DNA of 64,000 nucleotides, from contig NZ_CP109178.1 in NCBI RefSeq assembly GCF_036248255.1, positions 8,623,001-8,687,000 on the forward strand. Direction: 5' to 3'. Made by a program: the position numbers and the translations under genes. Below the pieces are notes generated by a model, which was not told the DNA's origin, ran no database searches, and saw only the letters and a list, made by a program, of their open reading frames with translations. Below, one piece after another: positions 7,963-16,114 of this stretch; the stretch's first letter is position 1; every line of letters starts with the position of its first letter. The stretch is from Streptomyces sp. NBC_01717. Lineage in GTDB: Bacteria; Actinomycetota; Actinomycetes; Streptomycetales; Streptomycetaceae.

Positions 7963-8829
7963 ATGCAGGTCTTCATCACAGGCGGCTCCGGCTACATCGG
8001 CCGCTCCACCGTTCAGGCGCTGATCCGCCATGGCATCGAGGTAATGGCGCTGACGCGCAGCGAGCACTCCGCGCGCACAGTCTCGGACCTGGGCGCCACT
8101 CCTGTCGCGGGGGCGCTCACCGACACCGATGTCCTTCGGGAGGCGGCACGCCGGGCCGACGGCGTCATCCATCTCGGGGTGGACTACGCCGAGGGCACGG
8201 CGGACGTCGACCGCGGAGCGGCGGAGGCATTGCAGGACGGCGCGGGAAGCCGCCCCTATGTGCACACCGGTGGGGTGTGGGTGTACGGAGACACTGACGG
8301 TGTCGTCGACGAGGACGCCCCACTGAGGCCGCCGCGCATCACCGCCTGGCGGCTGGAGAACGAGAAGCGCGTGCTCGCACGGGCCGCGACCGGAGGGCGC
8401 CCGGTGGTGGTGATGCCAGGACTGGTCTACGGCCGCTCCGGCGGGCTGGTGCAGTCGTTCTTCGTCGAGCCGGGGCGCGCCGCCGGTGCTGTGCCCTGTA
8501 TCGGGGACGGCTCGAACCATTGGGCACTGGTCCACGTCGACGACATCGCCGCGCTGTTCGTCCTGGCCCTGAATGCCCCGGCCGGGTCCGTCTACGCCGG
8601 GGTCAGTGGACAGAACATCCCGCTGGCGGTCGTCACCCGAGCCCTCAGCCACGCCGCGGGATGCCCGGGCAGCCTCGACTCGCTGACCCTCGATGAGGCC
8701 GTGCAGCGGATGGGCCCGATCGCCGAGGCGTTCGCCCTCGACCAGCAGTTCACCGGCGCCCGGGCCCGCCGGGAGCTCGGCTGGACACCCACCCGTCTCG
8801 ATGCCCTGGCAGAACTGGCCCAGGACTGA
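7963..8829 (+). CDS. NAD-dependent epimerase/dehydratase family protein
   Basis: A 288-residue extended-type SDR. It opens with MQVFITGGSGYIGRSTVQ, the NAD-binding GxxGxxG motif at residues 7-13. Later it has HTGGVWVYGDTDG and PGLVYGRSGG, resembling the sugar-epimerase-like or NAD(P)H-binding proteins often annotated as putative nucleoside-diphosphate-sugar epimerases. ATG 7963 was preferred; a GAAAGGA box lies about 12 nt upstream. The substrate cannot be inferred from the neighbours. Confidence 0.82.
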   Translation: MQVFITGGSGYIGRSTVQALIRHGIEVMALTRSEHSARTVSDLGATPVAGALTDTDVLREAARRADGVIHLGVDYAEGTADVDRGAAEALQDGAGSRPYVHTGGVWVYGDTDGVVDEDAPLRPPRITAWRLENEKRVLARAATGGRPVVVMPGLVYGRSGGLVQSFFVEPGRAAGAVPCIGDGSNHWALVHVDDIAALFVLALNAPAGSVYAGVSGQNIPLAVVTRALSHAAGCPGSLDSLTLDEAVQRMGPIAEAFALDQQFTGARARRELGWTPTRLDALAELAQD

Positions 8830-9142
8830 ACCCTCCGACCTGGCTGCGCAGTTCGATTCCGGCGCCGTTCAGTGGGGGTCTTCGAGCGTCGTCCGTGGCC
8901 TCACGACAGCAGTGCTGGGCGTCGGCTGGTGGGTGTGCGTCGACACTTCGATGGTGAGTGGACGCTACTTCCCTCAGCAGGGCGCGGTGCGGGGGCGTGA
9001 CCCCGGCTGCGCTGGGCCTGTGCGTCTGTGCGCGCCTGGGGTGGGGCGTGCCGTCGGTGGCTGCGGGAACGGCTGTCGTCGGCAGGCCGGTCGCGGGGAC
9101 GCGGCCTGTGGTTCTGCGCCCGGTGGGTCTCGTTGGGGCGCT

Positions 9143-9168
9143 GGTCGCCCGGGACTTGCTGGGCGACC
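9143..9168 (-). terminator. Hairpin downstream of the transglycosylase gene
   Basis: GGTCGCCC (9143-9150) and GGGCGACC (9161-9168) form an 8-bp stem with a 10-nt loop, 22 nt past the stop of the minus-strand transglycosylase gene. The remaining convergent gap (8830-9142) shows nothing I can name. Confidence 0.55.
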
Positions 9169-9189
9169 GGGGTGCTTCGTCGGGCCGGA

Positions 9190-9657
9190 TCAGTAGGCCG
9201 AGTTGACGTTGTCGATCGAGCCGTAGCGGTGCGCGGCGTAGTTGGCGGAGGCCGTGATGTTGGCGACCGGGTCGTAGATGTTCGTCGAGGTGCCGGCGAC
9301 GTGGTACGTCTTGAAGGTGGGGTCGATGACCTGCATCAGGCCCTTGGACGGGATGCCCTTCATGGCGTTGGAGTCCCAGTTGTTGATGGCGTTGGGGTTG
9401 CCGGAGGACTCGCGCATCAGGTTCTTGTGGATGCCCTCGTAGGTGGCCGGGATGCCCTGCTTGTGCAGGATCTCCAGCGACTGCTTGATCCAGGTGTCGA
9501 CGTTGCCGCCGGACTGGGCGGGGGTGGCGGCCGAGGCGGCCGGGGCGCTGACGACGGTGCCGGCCATGACGGCGGCGCCGGCTGCGAACATGCCCAGCGA
9601 GATCTTCTTGGTCTTGGTCATGCGGGCGAACTTCTTGGGCATCGCGGTGATCTGCAC
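9190..9657 (-). CDS. Secreted lytic transglycosylase (SLT domain)
   Basis: A 155-residue exported cell-wall enzyme. Residues 1-44 form a signal peptide: a lysine-rich start (PKKFARMTKTKK), a hydrophobic core (LGMFAAGAAVMAGTVV) and an APAASA cleavage site. The SLT domain has the catalytic glutamate in LMRESSGNPNAIN, the GLMQVI motif and NITASANYAAHRYG. It cleaves the MurNAc-GlcNAc bond of peptidoglycan. The GTG at 9657 has an AGGAA ribosome site 7 nt upstream. A 490-nt upstream region holds two 22-bp repeats (9829-9906). Small SLT proteins of this sort act in spore germination and growth in Streptomyces. Its stop lies just before a hairpin. Confidence 0.88.
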   Translation of the reverse strand: MQITAMPKKFARMTKTKKISLGMFAAGAAVMAGTVVSAPAASAATPAQSGGNVDTWIKQSLEILHKQGIPATYEGIHKNLMRESSGNPNAINNWDSNAMKGIPSKGLMQVIDPTFKTYHVAGTSTNIYDPVANITASANYAAHRYGSIDNVNSAY

Positions 9658-9828
9658 GTGGTAATTCCTGTTCTGTCGGGGGGTGATGCCAAGAATTGTT
9701 AATCGGGAGGGAATCCCGGGTCAATGCCCACCTCTTACTACTGCGATTAGTATCGGGTGCAGAAAATTATGGCAGAAGTGGTCGCGCGCGACCGGGGAGC
9801 GGGCCTCGGTGCTCTACTATTCAGCTTC

Positions 9829-9906
9829 AGAGTGACGCCCGTCATATGGCTCACCCCACACGGCAAATGCCTCAAATCGGCACAAGAGTGACCCAGGTCA
9901 TGTGGC
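9829..9906. promoter_or_regulatory. Two 22-bp repeats with Crp-like dyads upstream of the transglycosylase gene
   Basis: 9829-9850 and 9885-9906 follow the pattern AGAGTGACSCMSGTCATRTGGC, 56 bp apart. Each contains TGAC-N4-GTCA, which can also be read as GTGA-N6-TCAT, close to the half-sites of Crp/GlxR-type regulators. They lie 170-250 nt ahead of the minus-strand transglycosylase start. Elsewhere in 9658-10149 I see no gene; I looked for a c-di-AMP (ydaO) riboswitch, common before such genes, and could not recognise one. Confidence 0.5.
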
Positions 9907-10149
9907 CTGCGTCATATCGAAGGCGCCCAATTCGCTCACCGTAATGCTGGATAAGCATTCCGTATTGGCGGTGGGCAGGGTTGGGTCATTCGCGCGAAGC
10001 GGCGGGGAATCCCGGTCTTTGGCCGTGCGTATGCGCGGGCCGGAGGTGGCTACAGGCGAGGGGCTACATGACCGTCCATGCAGAGGCGGCCGAATTTTAC
10101 GAGTTGCGCCACGGCGAGTTCAGGCCCCGCGCCCCTGCCCCGCTGTTTT

Positions 10150-10851
10150 TCAGTGGTTCCCGTCGGCGTAGGGGGAGCGAGGGCGGGCCTCGGTTGCGAT
10201 GACAGCCGCCTGGATGCGGCGTTCTACACCCAGCTTGGCAAGTAGCCGTGAAATGTGGTTCTTCACGGTCTTTTCCGAGAGGAAGAGCTGCTTGCCGATT
10301 TGGCGGTTCGTCATCCCCTCGCCGATCAGGTCCAGGATCTCGCGCTCGCGGGGGGACAGCCCCGAAAGGGCGTCGTCCGCAGCGCAGGCAGGGGTGTCGT
10401 CGTGCCGGAGCGTCCTCATCAAACGGGTGGTGGTGGCGGGATCGAGCATGGACTGGCCCGATGCGACGGCCCGGACCGCGGAGACAAGGTCCGATCCCTT
10501 GATCTGCTTCAGCACGTATCCGGCGGCACCGGCCATGATCGCGTCCAGCAGCGCGTCGTCGTCGTCGAACGAGGTGAGCATCAGACAGGCCAGGCCGGGC
10601 ATGCGGGATCGCAGTTCTCGGCAGACGGTGATGCCGTCGCCGTCCGGCAGACGTACATCCAGGACTGCTACGTCCGGTCGTAGCGCGGGCCCGCGGGCGA
10701 GCGCATGGTCGGCGGTGCCGGCTTCACCGACGACCACGATGTCCGGCTCGGTGTCGAGCAGATCACGCAGGCCCCGGCGTACGACTTCGTGATCGTCGAG
10801 CAGGAACACCTTGATGGGTGCTGATTCCGAGAACTGGGGTGCGTCATCCAT
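10150..10851 (-). CDS. NarL/FixJ-type response regulator, DevR/OsdR-like
   Basis: A 233-residue two-component response regulator. The receiver domain (about residues 12-130) has the acidic pair in LLDDHEV, the phosphoacceptor aspartate in [13 protein letters not shown] and the lysine in YVLKQIKG. The LuxR-type helix-turn-helix (about 160-220) reads [38 protein letters not shown] 10851 follows an AAGGGG box. It resembles mycobacterial DevR (DosR) and Streptomyces OsdR. The likely partner kinase is encoded at 16115-17878, in the same island, and sites fitting its expected binding pattern lie in the promoters between. Confidence 0.9.
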   Translation of the reverse strand: MDDAPQFSESAPIKVFLLDDHEVVRRGLRDLLDTEPDIVVVGEAGTADHALARGPALRPDVAVLDVRLPDGDGITVCRELRSRMPGLACLMLTSFDDDDALLDAIMAGAAGYVLKQIKGSDLVSAVRAVASGQSMLDPATTTRLMRTLRHDDTPACAADDALSGLSPREREILDLIGEGMTNRQIGKQLFLSEKTVKNHISRLLAKLGVERRIQAAVIATEARPRSPYADGNH

Positions 10852-11192
10852 GGTTGCCCCTTGCCCGCTCGTGCGTTCCGGCCCCTGCCTTGCCCACATC
10901 TTCCTGCTGCGCCAGGGCCGGACGGCTCATGGCCGTGTTCCGTGGAGCCTGCGATCTCCCCGGCGGGACGGCTGGGTTCCCATTCAACATCGACCGTGCC
11001 CGGTACCGCGTGCGCCGGCCCGGAGCCCTCGTCCTGCGGGCGCAGTTCCACTCTCGCTCTCCGGCAGGCTTCTCCGATTGAGCCGGTGCACCCGTTCTGG
11101 GTACCGACCGGCCCATGCACGTCGGCGGCACTCCGGCACAGGATGGCAGTGGAAGGGCGCTACGGAGCAACGCGCACCAGGGAGCGATCGCG
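10852..11192. other. Divergent intergenic region, response regulator / alcohol dehydrogenase
   Basis: A 341-nt region that must hold promoters for both flanking genes. I see no open frame worth calling and no GGGNC-N4-GNCCC element of the kind found elsewhere in the island. A looser inverted repeat, TGGGTACCGACCGGCCCA at about 11099-11116, has a wider spacing than the consensus. Confidence 0.4.
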
Positions 11193-12260
11193 ATGAAGGC
11201 ATTCGTTTTCCACGGGCCGGGCAAGAGTTCCTGGGACGAGGTACCGGACCCGGACATCGAGGACGCGTCGGACGCCATTGTCCGAATCGGCACGACAACG
11301 ATCTGCGGCACCGATCTGCACATCCTCAAAGGTGACCTGCCCGAGGTGACAGCGGGCCGGGTGCTCGGCCACGAGGCCGTGGGGGAAGTCGTAGAGGTGG
11401 GCGACGACGTGCGGACGGTCCGTCCCGGGGACCGGGTGCTGGTGTCCTGCATCTCCTCGTGCGGCCGTTGCAGCTTCTGCCGCGAGCGGCGCTACGGGCA
11501 GTGCCGGGGCGGTGGCGGATGGGCACTGGGACACCTGATCGACGGCACGCAGGCCGAGTACGTGCGCGTCCCGTACACCGACCTGTCGGTGTACCCGCTC
11601 CCGGCCGCGGTGGACGATAAGGATGGCGTGCTGCTCTCCGACATCCTGCCCACCGCCTATGAGGTGGGGGTGCTCAACGGCGGCGTCCGCCCGGGCGACA
11701 CCGTGGTCATCGTCGGCGCCGGTCCGATCGGGCTGGCCGCCATCGCCACCGCCCGGCTGTTCTCCCCGGGGCGGATCATCGTCGTGGACATCGCGCAGTC
11801 CCGGCTGGAGGCGGCACGTGCACTCGGGGCGGACGCCGTGGTGAACGCGGGAGAAGATCCTCAGCAACTCGTCGAAGACCTCACCGAAGGCCTCGGGGCC
11901 GATGTGGCCATCGAAGCGGTCGGTGTACCGGACAGTTTCGAACTGTGCACGAGGGTGGTCCGCCCGGGTGGTCGGGTGGCAAACGTCGGGGTGCATGGCA
12001 AGCCCGCAGACCTCCACCTGGAGGATCTGTGGATCAAGGATGTGACGATCACGACGGGGCTCGTGGACACATACTCCACGCCCGTCCTGCTGCGCATGCT
12101 GACCGCCGGTCGTCTGTCCACGGGCTCACTGGTGACGCACCACTTCGACCTCGCCCAGATGGAGGAGGCGTACGAAGTGTTCGCTGCCGCAGCCGAGACC
12201 GGCGCACTCAAGGTGGTGCTCGGCGGCGTGCAGCACGACGTCGTCGATGTGCCCGCATGA
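11193..12260 (+). CDS. Zinc-dependent alcohol dehydrogenase
   Basis: A 355-residue medium-chain dehydrogenase. The catalytic zinc ligands are the cysteine in TTICGTDLH and the GHE of VLGHEAVGEV. Four structural-zinc cysteines are in CISSCGRCSFCRERRYGQC. The NAD-binding motif is VGAGPIGLAAIA, with the acidic VVDIA end of beta-2 favouring NAD. The start at 11193 follows GGGAGCG. Its place beside the response regulator and universal stress proteins matches the dormancy/hypoxia island of other streptomycetes, where such a dehydrogenase may reoxidise NADH when oxygen is short; that role is inference. Confidence 0.9.
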   Translation: MKAFVFHGPGKSSWDEVPDPDIEDASDAIVRIGTTTICGTDLHILKGDLPEVTAGRVLGHEAVGEVVEVGDDVRTVRPGDRVLVSCISSCGRCSFCRERRYGQCRGGGGWALGHLIDGTQAEYVRVPYTDLSVYPLPAAVDDKDGVLLSDILPTAYEVGVLNGGVRPGDTVVIVGAGPIGLAAIATARLFSPGRIIVVDIAQSRLEAARALGADAVVNAGEDPQQLVEDLTEGLGADVAIEAVGVPDSFELCTRVVRPGGRVANVGVHGKPADLHLEDLWIKDVTITTGLVDTYSTPVLLRMLTAGRLSTGSLVTHHFDLAQMEEAYEVFAAAAETGALKVVLGGVQHDVVDVPA

Positions 12261-12266
12261 CGGCGC

Positions 12267-12302
12267 GGAGGGCGTCCTCGGTCGCGATCGAGGACGCCCT
12301 CC
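12267..12302. terminator. Bidirectional terminator, alcohol dehydrogenase / USP
   Basis: A perfect 14-bp stem, GGAGGGCGTCCTCG (12267-12280) with CGAGGACGCCCTCC (12289-12302), and an 8-nt loop, placed between two convergent genes 52 nt apart. Confidence 0.8.
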
Positions 12303-12312
12303 TCTCGCTTCG

Positions 12313-13188
12313 TCACTGGGGCTGCGGCACCACTGCGACCGGACAGTGCGCATGGTGGAGTGCCGCGTGGGCCGTACGGCCGATCTGCAGGCCGACGCGC
12401 CCGTGCCGGCGCGGTGCTCCCACGACGAGGAGGTCGGCGGCGGCGGAGCGGTGTACGAGCACCTGATGGGCCGGCCCTTCGACCGTGGAGCGGCGTACGG
12501 CGACATCGGGATGTCTGCCGAGGAACGGTCCGAGGGCTTGATCGAGCTCCGTTTCCGCGCGCATCTCGCGGGAGATGCCAGGGGCGCTCGTGTCGCGCAG
12601 GAGGCCGGCTCCCTCGTACCCCGGGCGACGCCAGGAGCGCACGGCGTCGATCTCACATTTCCGGACGGCGGCCTCCCGGAACGCGAACGCGACGGCAGCC
12701 CTTCCCCGTGCCGGTTCGGCCACACCGAGAAGGATGCGGCCGTGCGCGCCGACTGTTCCTGCGGCGTCGCCGCGCACCACGACGACGGGGCAGTGGGCGC
12801 GGGCCGCCACGGCCAGACTGACCGAACCCAGCAGGAGCTCCTTGAGCTGGCCGCGGCCCCTCGAACCCGTGACCAGCATGGTGGCCCTGTGCCCCTCGTC
12901 CAGCAGTGCGGTGACCGTGTCCTGCGCCAGTACCTCGGCCGTGACCGGCACCTCGGGGTTGCGGACTGCGGCACGTGCGGCTGCGTCGGTCACAACGCTG
13001 TCCGCCAGCACTTGCTCGGAGGGGCGTTCCAGGCTCTGCTGCAGGCTTGCCGCCTCGTAACGTTCCCACCGGGAGACGTACACGAGTCGCAGCGGGAGCC
13101 CGTGACGGGCCGCCTCGTCCGCGGCCCAGTCGACTGCCCGGAGACTGGAATCCGATCCGTCCACGCCCACGACCACGGGCAGCTCCAT
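12313..13188 (-). CDS. Universal stress protein, two UspA domains
   Basis: A 291-residue tandem UspA protein. Domain 1 (about 1-140) opens VVVGVDGSDSSLRAVDWA and has a complete ATP-binding motif GSRGRGQLKELLLGS (G-x2-G-x9-G-S). Domain 2 (about 150-291) has a degenerate motif, GAPRRHGRVGLQIGR, and may not bind nucleotide. The ATG at 13188 has a GGTGGGGA site. Its promoter region, shared with the divergent cyclic-nucleotide-binding gene, holds three DevR/OsdR-like inverted repeats. In actinobacteria such proteins are strongly induced by hypoxia through DevR/OsdR. Confidence 0.9.
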   Translation of the reverse strand: MELPVVVGVDGSDSSLRAVDWAADEAARHGLPLRLVYVSRWERYEAASLQQSLERPSEQVLADSVVTDAAARAAVRNPEVPVTAEVLAQDTVTALLDEGHRATMLVTGSRGRGQLKELLLGSVSLAVAARAHCPVVVVRGDAAGTVGAHGRILLGVAEPARGRAAVAFAFREAAVRKCEIDAVRSWRRPGYEGAGLLRDTSAPGISREMRAETELDQALGPFLGRHPDVAVRRSTVEGPAHQVLVHRSAAADLLVVGAPRRHGRVGLQIGRTAHAALHHAHCPVAVVPQPQ

Positions 13189-13264
13189 CGTCCCCACCGC
13201 CTTTCTTCCCGCGGCTGGAAGAACCCCGTGTCGCCACCGTGACACCCGCACCGGATCGGCGGGA

Positions 13265-13427
13265 GGGACGATCGGTCCCAAATGGGGGACGTTCGGCCCA
13301 AGGCGAGCGGCAGTTGGCCGGAGCGGTGGACGAGCGCCGACGGGTACGGCCGACCCGCTCGGCGGCAAGCCGGGCCGACCACGGTCCCGCCAAGGACCAC
13401 GGGACAGCCCTTGGGGCCGGTCGGCCC
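13265..13427. promoter_or_regulatory. Cluster of DevR/OsdR-like boxes between usp and the cNMP-domain gene
   Basis: Three inverted repeats lie in the 404-nt divergent region 13189-13592: GGGAC-N5-GTCCC (13265-13279), GGGAC-GTTC-GGCCC (13286-13299) and GGGCC-GGTC-GGCCC (13414-13427). The latter two fit GGGNC-N4-GNCCC, the core of the known DevR box TTSGGGACTWWAGTCCCSAA. The first two are nearly adjacent, as DevR sites often are. Binding by the regulator encoded at 10150 is inferred. Confidence 0.68.
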
Positions 13428-13592
13428 CCCGGTCACCCCCGGACAGCCCCTGCGGACCACCGGAAATCCGGTGGAAACTGGTAGCAGGTCCGTCGGAGGT
13501 GGCGTCGAGACGGCACGGGACCGCAGAGAGATCCATCCGCCTCTCGCCACCTCACCGACGAAGAATGCCGCCCCTGCGGAGGAGACCCGATC

Positions 13593-14051
13593 ATGACCTC
13601 TCCGACCATTCGGTCGCTCGGCACCGAGCACCGCGACCGGCTCATGCACTTCGCCACGGAAGTGTCGTTCCCCGAAGGGACACGCATCTTTGAGGAAGGA
13701 CAGAGCGCGGACCACTTCTGGATCGTCCGGACCGGCACGGTCACTCTCGACTTCTGTGTGCCGGGACGCCCCCCGGCGGTCATCGAGTCCCTCGGCCATG
13801 GTGAACTCATCGGTTGGTCCTGGCTGTTCAGCCCCTATGTGTGGCAGCTGGGAGCAGAGGCGATGACACTGGTGCGTGCATACGAGCTGGACGCGGCTCA
13901 GGTACGCCAGGCGTGCCAGGCGGATCCCGAACTGGCCACTGCCGTGGCTCTGTGGGTCGCCCGGGTGGTGGCCCACCGGTTGCAGTCCACCCGGGCCCGG
14001 CTGCTCGACCTGTACGCCCCCCACGGAAGCGGGCTGACCGACGGCACCTGA
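13593..14051 (+). CDS. Stand-alone cyclic-nucleotide-binding domain protein
   Basis: A 152-residue protein that is essentially one cNMP-binding (Crp-type) beta-roll: FPEGTRIFEEGQSADHFWIVRTGTV at residues 26-50, then a loop and a C-terminal helix (about 110-145) ending without any helix-turn-helix. It therefore cannot act as a normal Crp/Fnr repressor or activator. GGAGGAGA lies 8-10 nt before ATG 13593. The phosphate-binding loop (SLGHGELIGWSWLFSP) lacks the usual RxA arginine, so classical cAMP binding is doubtful. It is divergent from a usp gene and has an OsdR-like box upstream. A sensor or protein-protein regulator in the stress island is likely. Confidence 0.82.
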   Translation: MTSPTIRSLGTEHRDRLMHFATEVSFPEGTRIFEEGQSADHFWIVRTGTVTLDFCVPGRPPAVIESLGHGELIGWSWLFSPYVWQLGAEAMTLVRAYELDAAQVRQACQADPELATAVALWVARVVAHRLQSTRARLLDLYAPHGSGLTDGT

Positions 14052-14187
14052 GCCGTCGCCCCGGCTGAGCGGACCGCCCACCCGGGGCTGAAGCACGCTG
14101 AAAATGGCGCACCACAGCCGATGGCCTCACCGGCGCGGACGGGGCGCCATCGCGGCCGGATCGCGGCGCCGGAACGATCGCGGCCGA

Positions 14188-15066
14188 TCACGGTGCGGGA
14201 ACGGCAGACGGTGCGGGCACGGTGATGACGGGGCAGTGCGCCCGGTGCAGCAGACCATGAACCACCGAGCCGAGCCGCATGCCCGTGTATCCACCCCGAC
14301 CTCGTCGGCCGACCACGACAGCCAGGGCGCCCTCGGAGGCCCGGGCAAGCTCTTCCACGGGGTGCCCCCGTGCCACCTCGTGCGTGACGTGCACGTCCGG
14401 ATACTCGGCGGACGGCCCGGCGACCGCTTCGGACAGCAACTTGAGCCGCTCCGGCTCCGCCGAAGCCGACTCCCTGAACGAGACCATGGACGGCTGCCGG
14501 ACCAGCAGGGCGCGGAGCTCGGCGCCACGCAGGGCTGCCTCTTCGAAGGCGAAAGCCACAGCCGCGTCCGAGGCCGGGCTGCCGTCGACTCCGACGACCA
14601 CGTGGGGCGGCTGCTGGGTGACGTGCTCGGGCTCTCGCACCACGACGACCGGACAGGGGGCCTGCGCGCTGACCGGCACGGTCACCGAACCCGCGCTCAG
14701 GAATTCCGCGAGGCGGCCCAGCCCGCGCGTTCCCAGCACGATCATGCCCGCCTGCAGGCTGTGTCGGCAGAGCAAAGGGGCAGGCATTCCGTCCAGCAGC
14801 TCGGTGACCACCTCGAGGTCCCCGTGCCGTTCGTGGATACGGGCTGCCGCCTGCGCGAGCGCGTCGCTTCCGTGGGCGCGCAGGGCCAGATGCTGTGCGG
14901 TGCTGTCCACGTGGTGGCCGTGGTGCGTCGGAGGGACGGCCAGCAGGAGCCGCACGGTCAGCCCTCTGCGGTGGGCCTCGTCGGCCGCCCAGACGAGCGG
15001 CAAGTCGAACGGTCTGTTCAGGTCGACACCGACGAGCACTTCGGAGGGGTCCACGTTGCTGGTCAT
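14188..15066 (-). CDS. Universal stress protein, two UspA domains
   Basis: A 292-residue tandem UspA protein with a complete ATP motif in each half: GTRGLGRLAEFLSAGS in domain 1 and GRRGRGGYTGMRLGS in domain 2. Domain 2 opens with HVVVGVDGSPASDAAVAFA. The start overlaps the stop of the preceding usp gene by 4 nt (ATGA at 15063-15066), so the two are translationally coupled and probably made in equal amounts. It is the last gene of the kinase-usp-usp run on the minus strand. Confidence 0.92.
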   Translation of the reverse strand: MTSNVDPSEVLVGVDLNRPFDLPLVWAADEAHRRGLTVRLLLAVPPTHHGHHVDSTAQHLALRAHGSDALAQAAARIHERHGDLEVVTELLDGMPAPLLCRHSLQAGMIVLGTRGLGRLAEFLSAGSVTVPVSAQAPCPVVVVREPEHVTQQPPHVVVGVDGSPASDAAVAFAFEEAALRGAELRALLVRQPSMVSFRESASAEPERLKLLSEAVAGPSAEYPDVHVTHEVARGHPVEELARASEGALAVVVGRRGRGGYTGMRLGSVVHGLLHRAHCPVITVPAPSAVPAP

Positions 15067-15977
15067 GACTTCTCCTGTTCCGGTTCTGCGGCCACCCCGG
15101 CACGCGGCACGAGCAGGACCGGGCAGTGGGCATGGTGGAGCACGGCATGGGTGACCCGAGCGAGCGACGGCCCGATGAGGCGATGACCCCGCCCGCCCGC
15201 CATGACCAGCAGGTCGGCGTCGCGTGATGCCTCGACCAGCACACCGGCCGTCGAGTTGCCCTTCTCCACGTCCGTCGACACGGTCAGGCCGGGGAACTCC
15301 TCACGGATCCGGTCCGTGACCGTCAAGATCTCGTTGGAGCGCCGGTGGGCGATCTCGTCGACGTCATCCATCAGAGGAGCGACGAGGCCCACGTACTGGA
15401 ATACGTTCCAGACGCTCAACATGCGCAGTGAGGCTTTTCGCAGTTCGGCGGCCCGTGCCGCATGGCGGACACAGTCCAGGTCTGCTGCCCCGCGCAGGGC
15501 AGCCAGTACGACACCCGCCCGCTCGCGTTGCCCGTCGTCGCGGACCACGACGACGGGCACCTCGCCGTCCGCTGCCACCTGCAGCCCGACCGAGCCGAGC
15601 AGCAATGCTGAGAACCCGCCCAGTCCGCGGCTGCCGACAACGATCGTGCCGTCCGTTCCGGCCGCCGCGCGCAGGCCGACCGCCGGCTTGCTCCGGCTGA
15701 GTTCGGTCGTGACCTCGACGCCGGGATAGTGCCGGGCGACTTCGGCTGCCGCACTCTCCAGCAGCTCCCGTCCGGCCTTCCCGATCCGGTCCAGCGTCTC
15801 CACGGATATGTGCGCGGCCCGGTTCTCGGTGTCTGTGCCATGGACGATACGCAGCGGGCTGTCTCTCCGTGCCGCTTCAGCGGCCGCCCACAGGAGTGCG
15901 GAACCGGCAGCGGCCGAACCATCGGTGCCGACCACGACCACCCCGTATTGCGGAGGGCCGGAAGCGTTACTCGTCAT
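15063..15977 (-). CDS. Universal stress protein, two UspA domains
   Basis: A 304-residue tandem UspA protein. Domain 1 has VVVVGTDGSAAAGSALLWA and the ATP motif GSRGLGGFSALLLGS. Domain 2 ends in a degenerate AGGRGHRLIGPSLAR motif. Two ATG codons are adjacent (15980 and 15977); GGAGGA touches the first, so the second is the better-spaced start. It overlaps the next usp gene by 4 nt. A candidate OsdR box lies 83 nt upstream (16060-16073), and the histidine kinase gene is just upstream on the same strand. Confidence 0.92.
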   Translation of the reverse strand: MTSNASGPPQYGVVVVGTDGSAAAGSALLWAAAEAARRDSPLRIVHGTDTENRAAHISVETLDRIGKAGRELLESAAAEVARHYPGVEVTTELSRSKPAVGLRAAAGTDGTIVVGSRGLGGFSALLLGSVGLQVAADGEVPVVVVRDDGQRERAGVVLAALRGAADLDCVRHAARAAELRKASLRMLSVWNVFQYVGLVAPLMDDVDEIAHRRSNEILTVTDRIREEFPGLTVSTDVEKGNSTAGVLVEASRDADLLVMAGGRGHRLIGPSLARVTHAVLHHAHCPVLLVPRAGVAAEPEQEKS

Positions 15978-16038
15978 CATTCCTCCTTGCCACGTCGGGG
16001 CATCCTTCACGTTGCCACCACGGCATTGCGCCGGACGA

Positions 16039-16073
16039 GGGCCGGAGGGGCCCGGGCGAGGGCCGAAGGTCCC
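16039..16073. promoter_or_regulatory. DevR/OsdR-like box pair upstream of the usp-usp operon
   Basis: GGGCC-GAAG-GTCCC (16060-16073) fits GGGNC-N4-GNCCC exactly. A second repeat, GGGCC-GGAGG-GGCCC (16039-16053), has a 5-nt centre. Both lie in the 137-nt gap between the kinase stop and the start at 15977, which implies a separate promoter for the two usp genes. Confidence 0.65.
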
Positions 16074-16114
16074 CTGACCGCTGTGCGACGCGCAGGCCGT
16101 ACCGGGCGCGCTGC

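Noticed and set aside
9658..10149. c-di-AMP (ydaO) riboswitch in front of the transglycosylase gene
   Set aside because: Expected by analogy with other Streptomyces hydrolase genes, but I could not match its conserved blocks; a covariance-model search would decide.
10066..10202. Possible 44-codon gene beginning at an ATG after AGGGG
   Set aside because: It overlaps the 3' end of the response regulator gene, has no recognisable sequence and is too short to call.
11099..11116. OsdR box upstream of the alcohol dehydrogenase
   Set aside because: TGGGTACCGACCGGCCCA is symmetrical, but the GGG-CCC spacing is 10 instead of 8.
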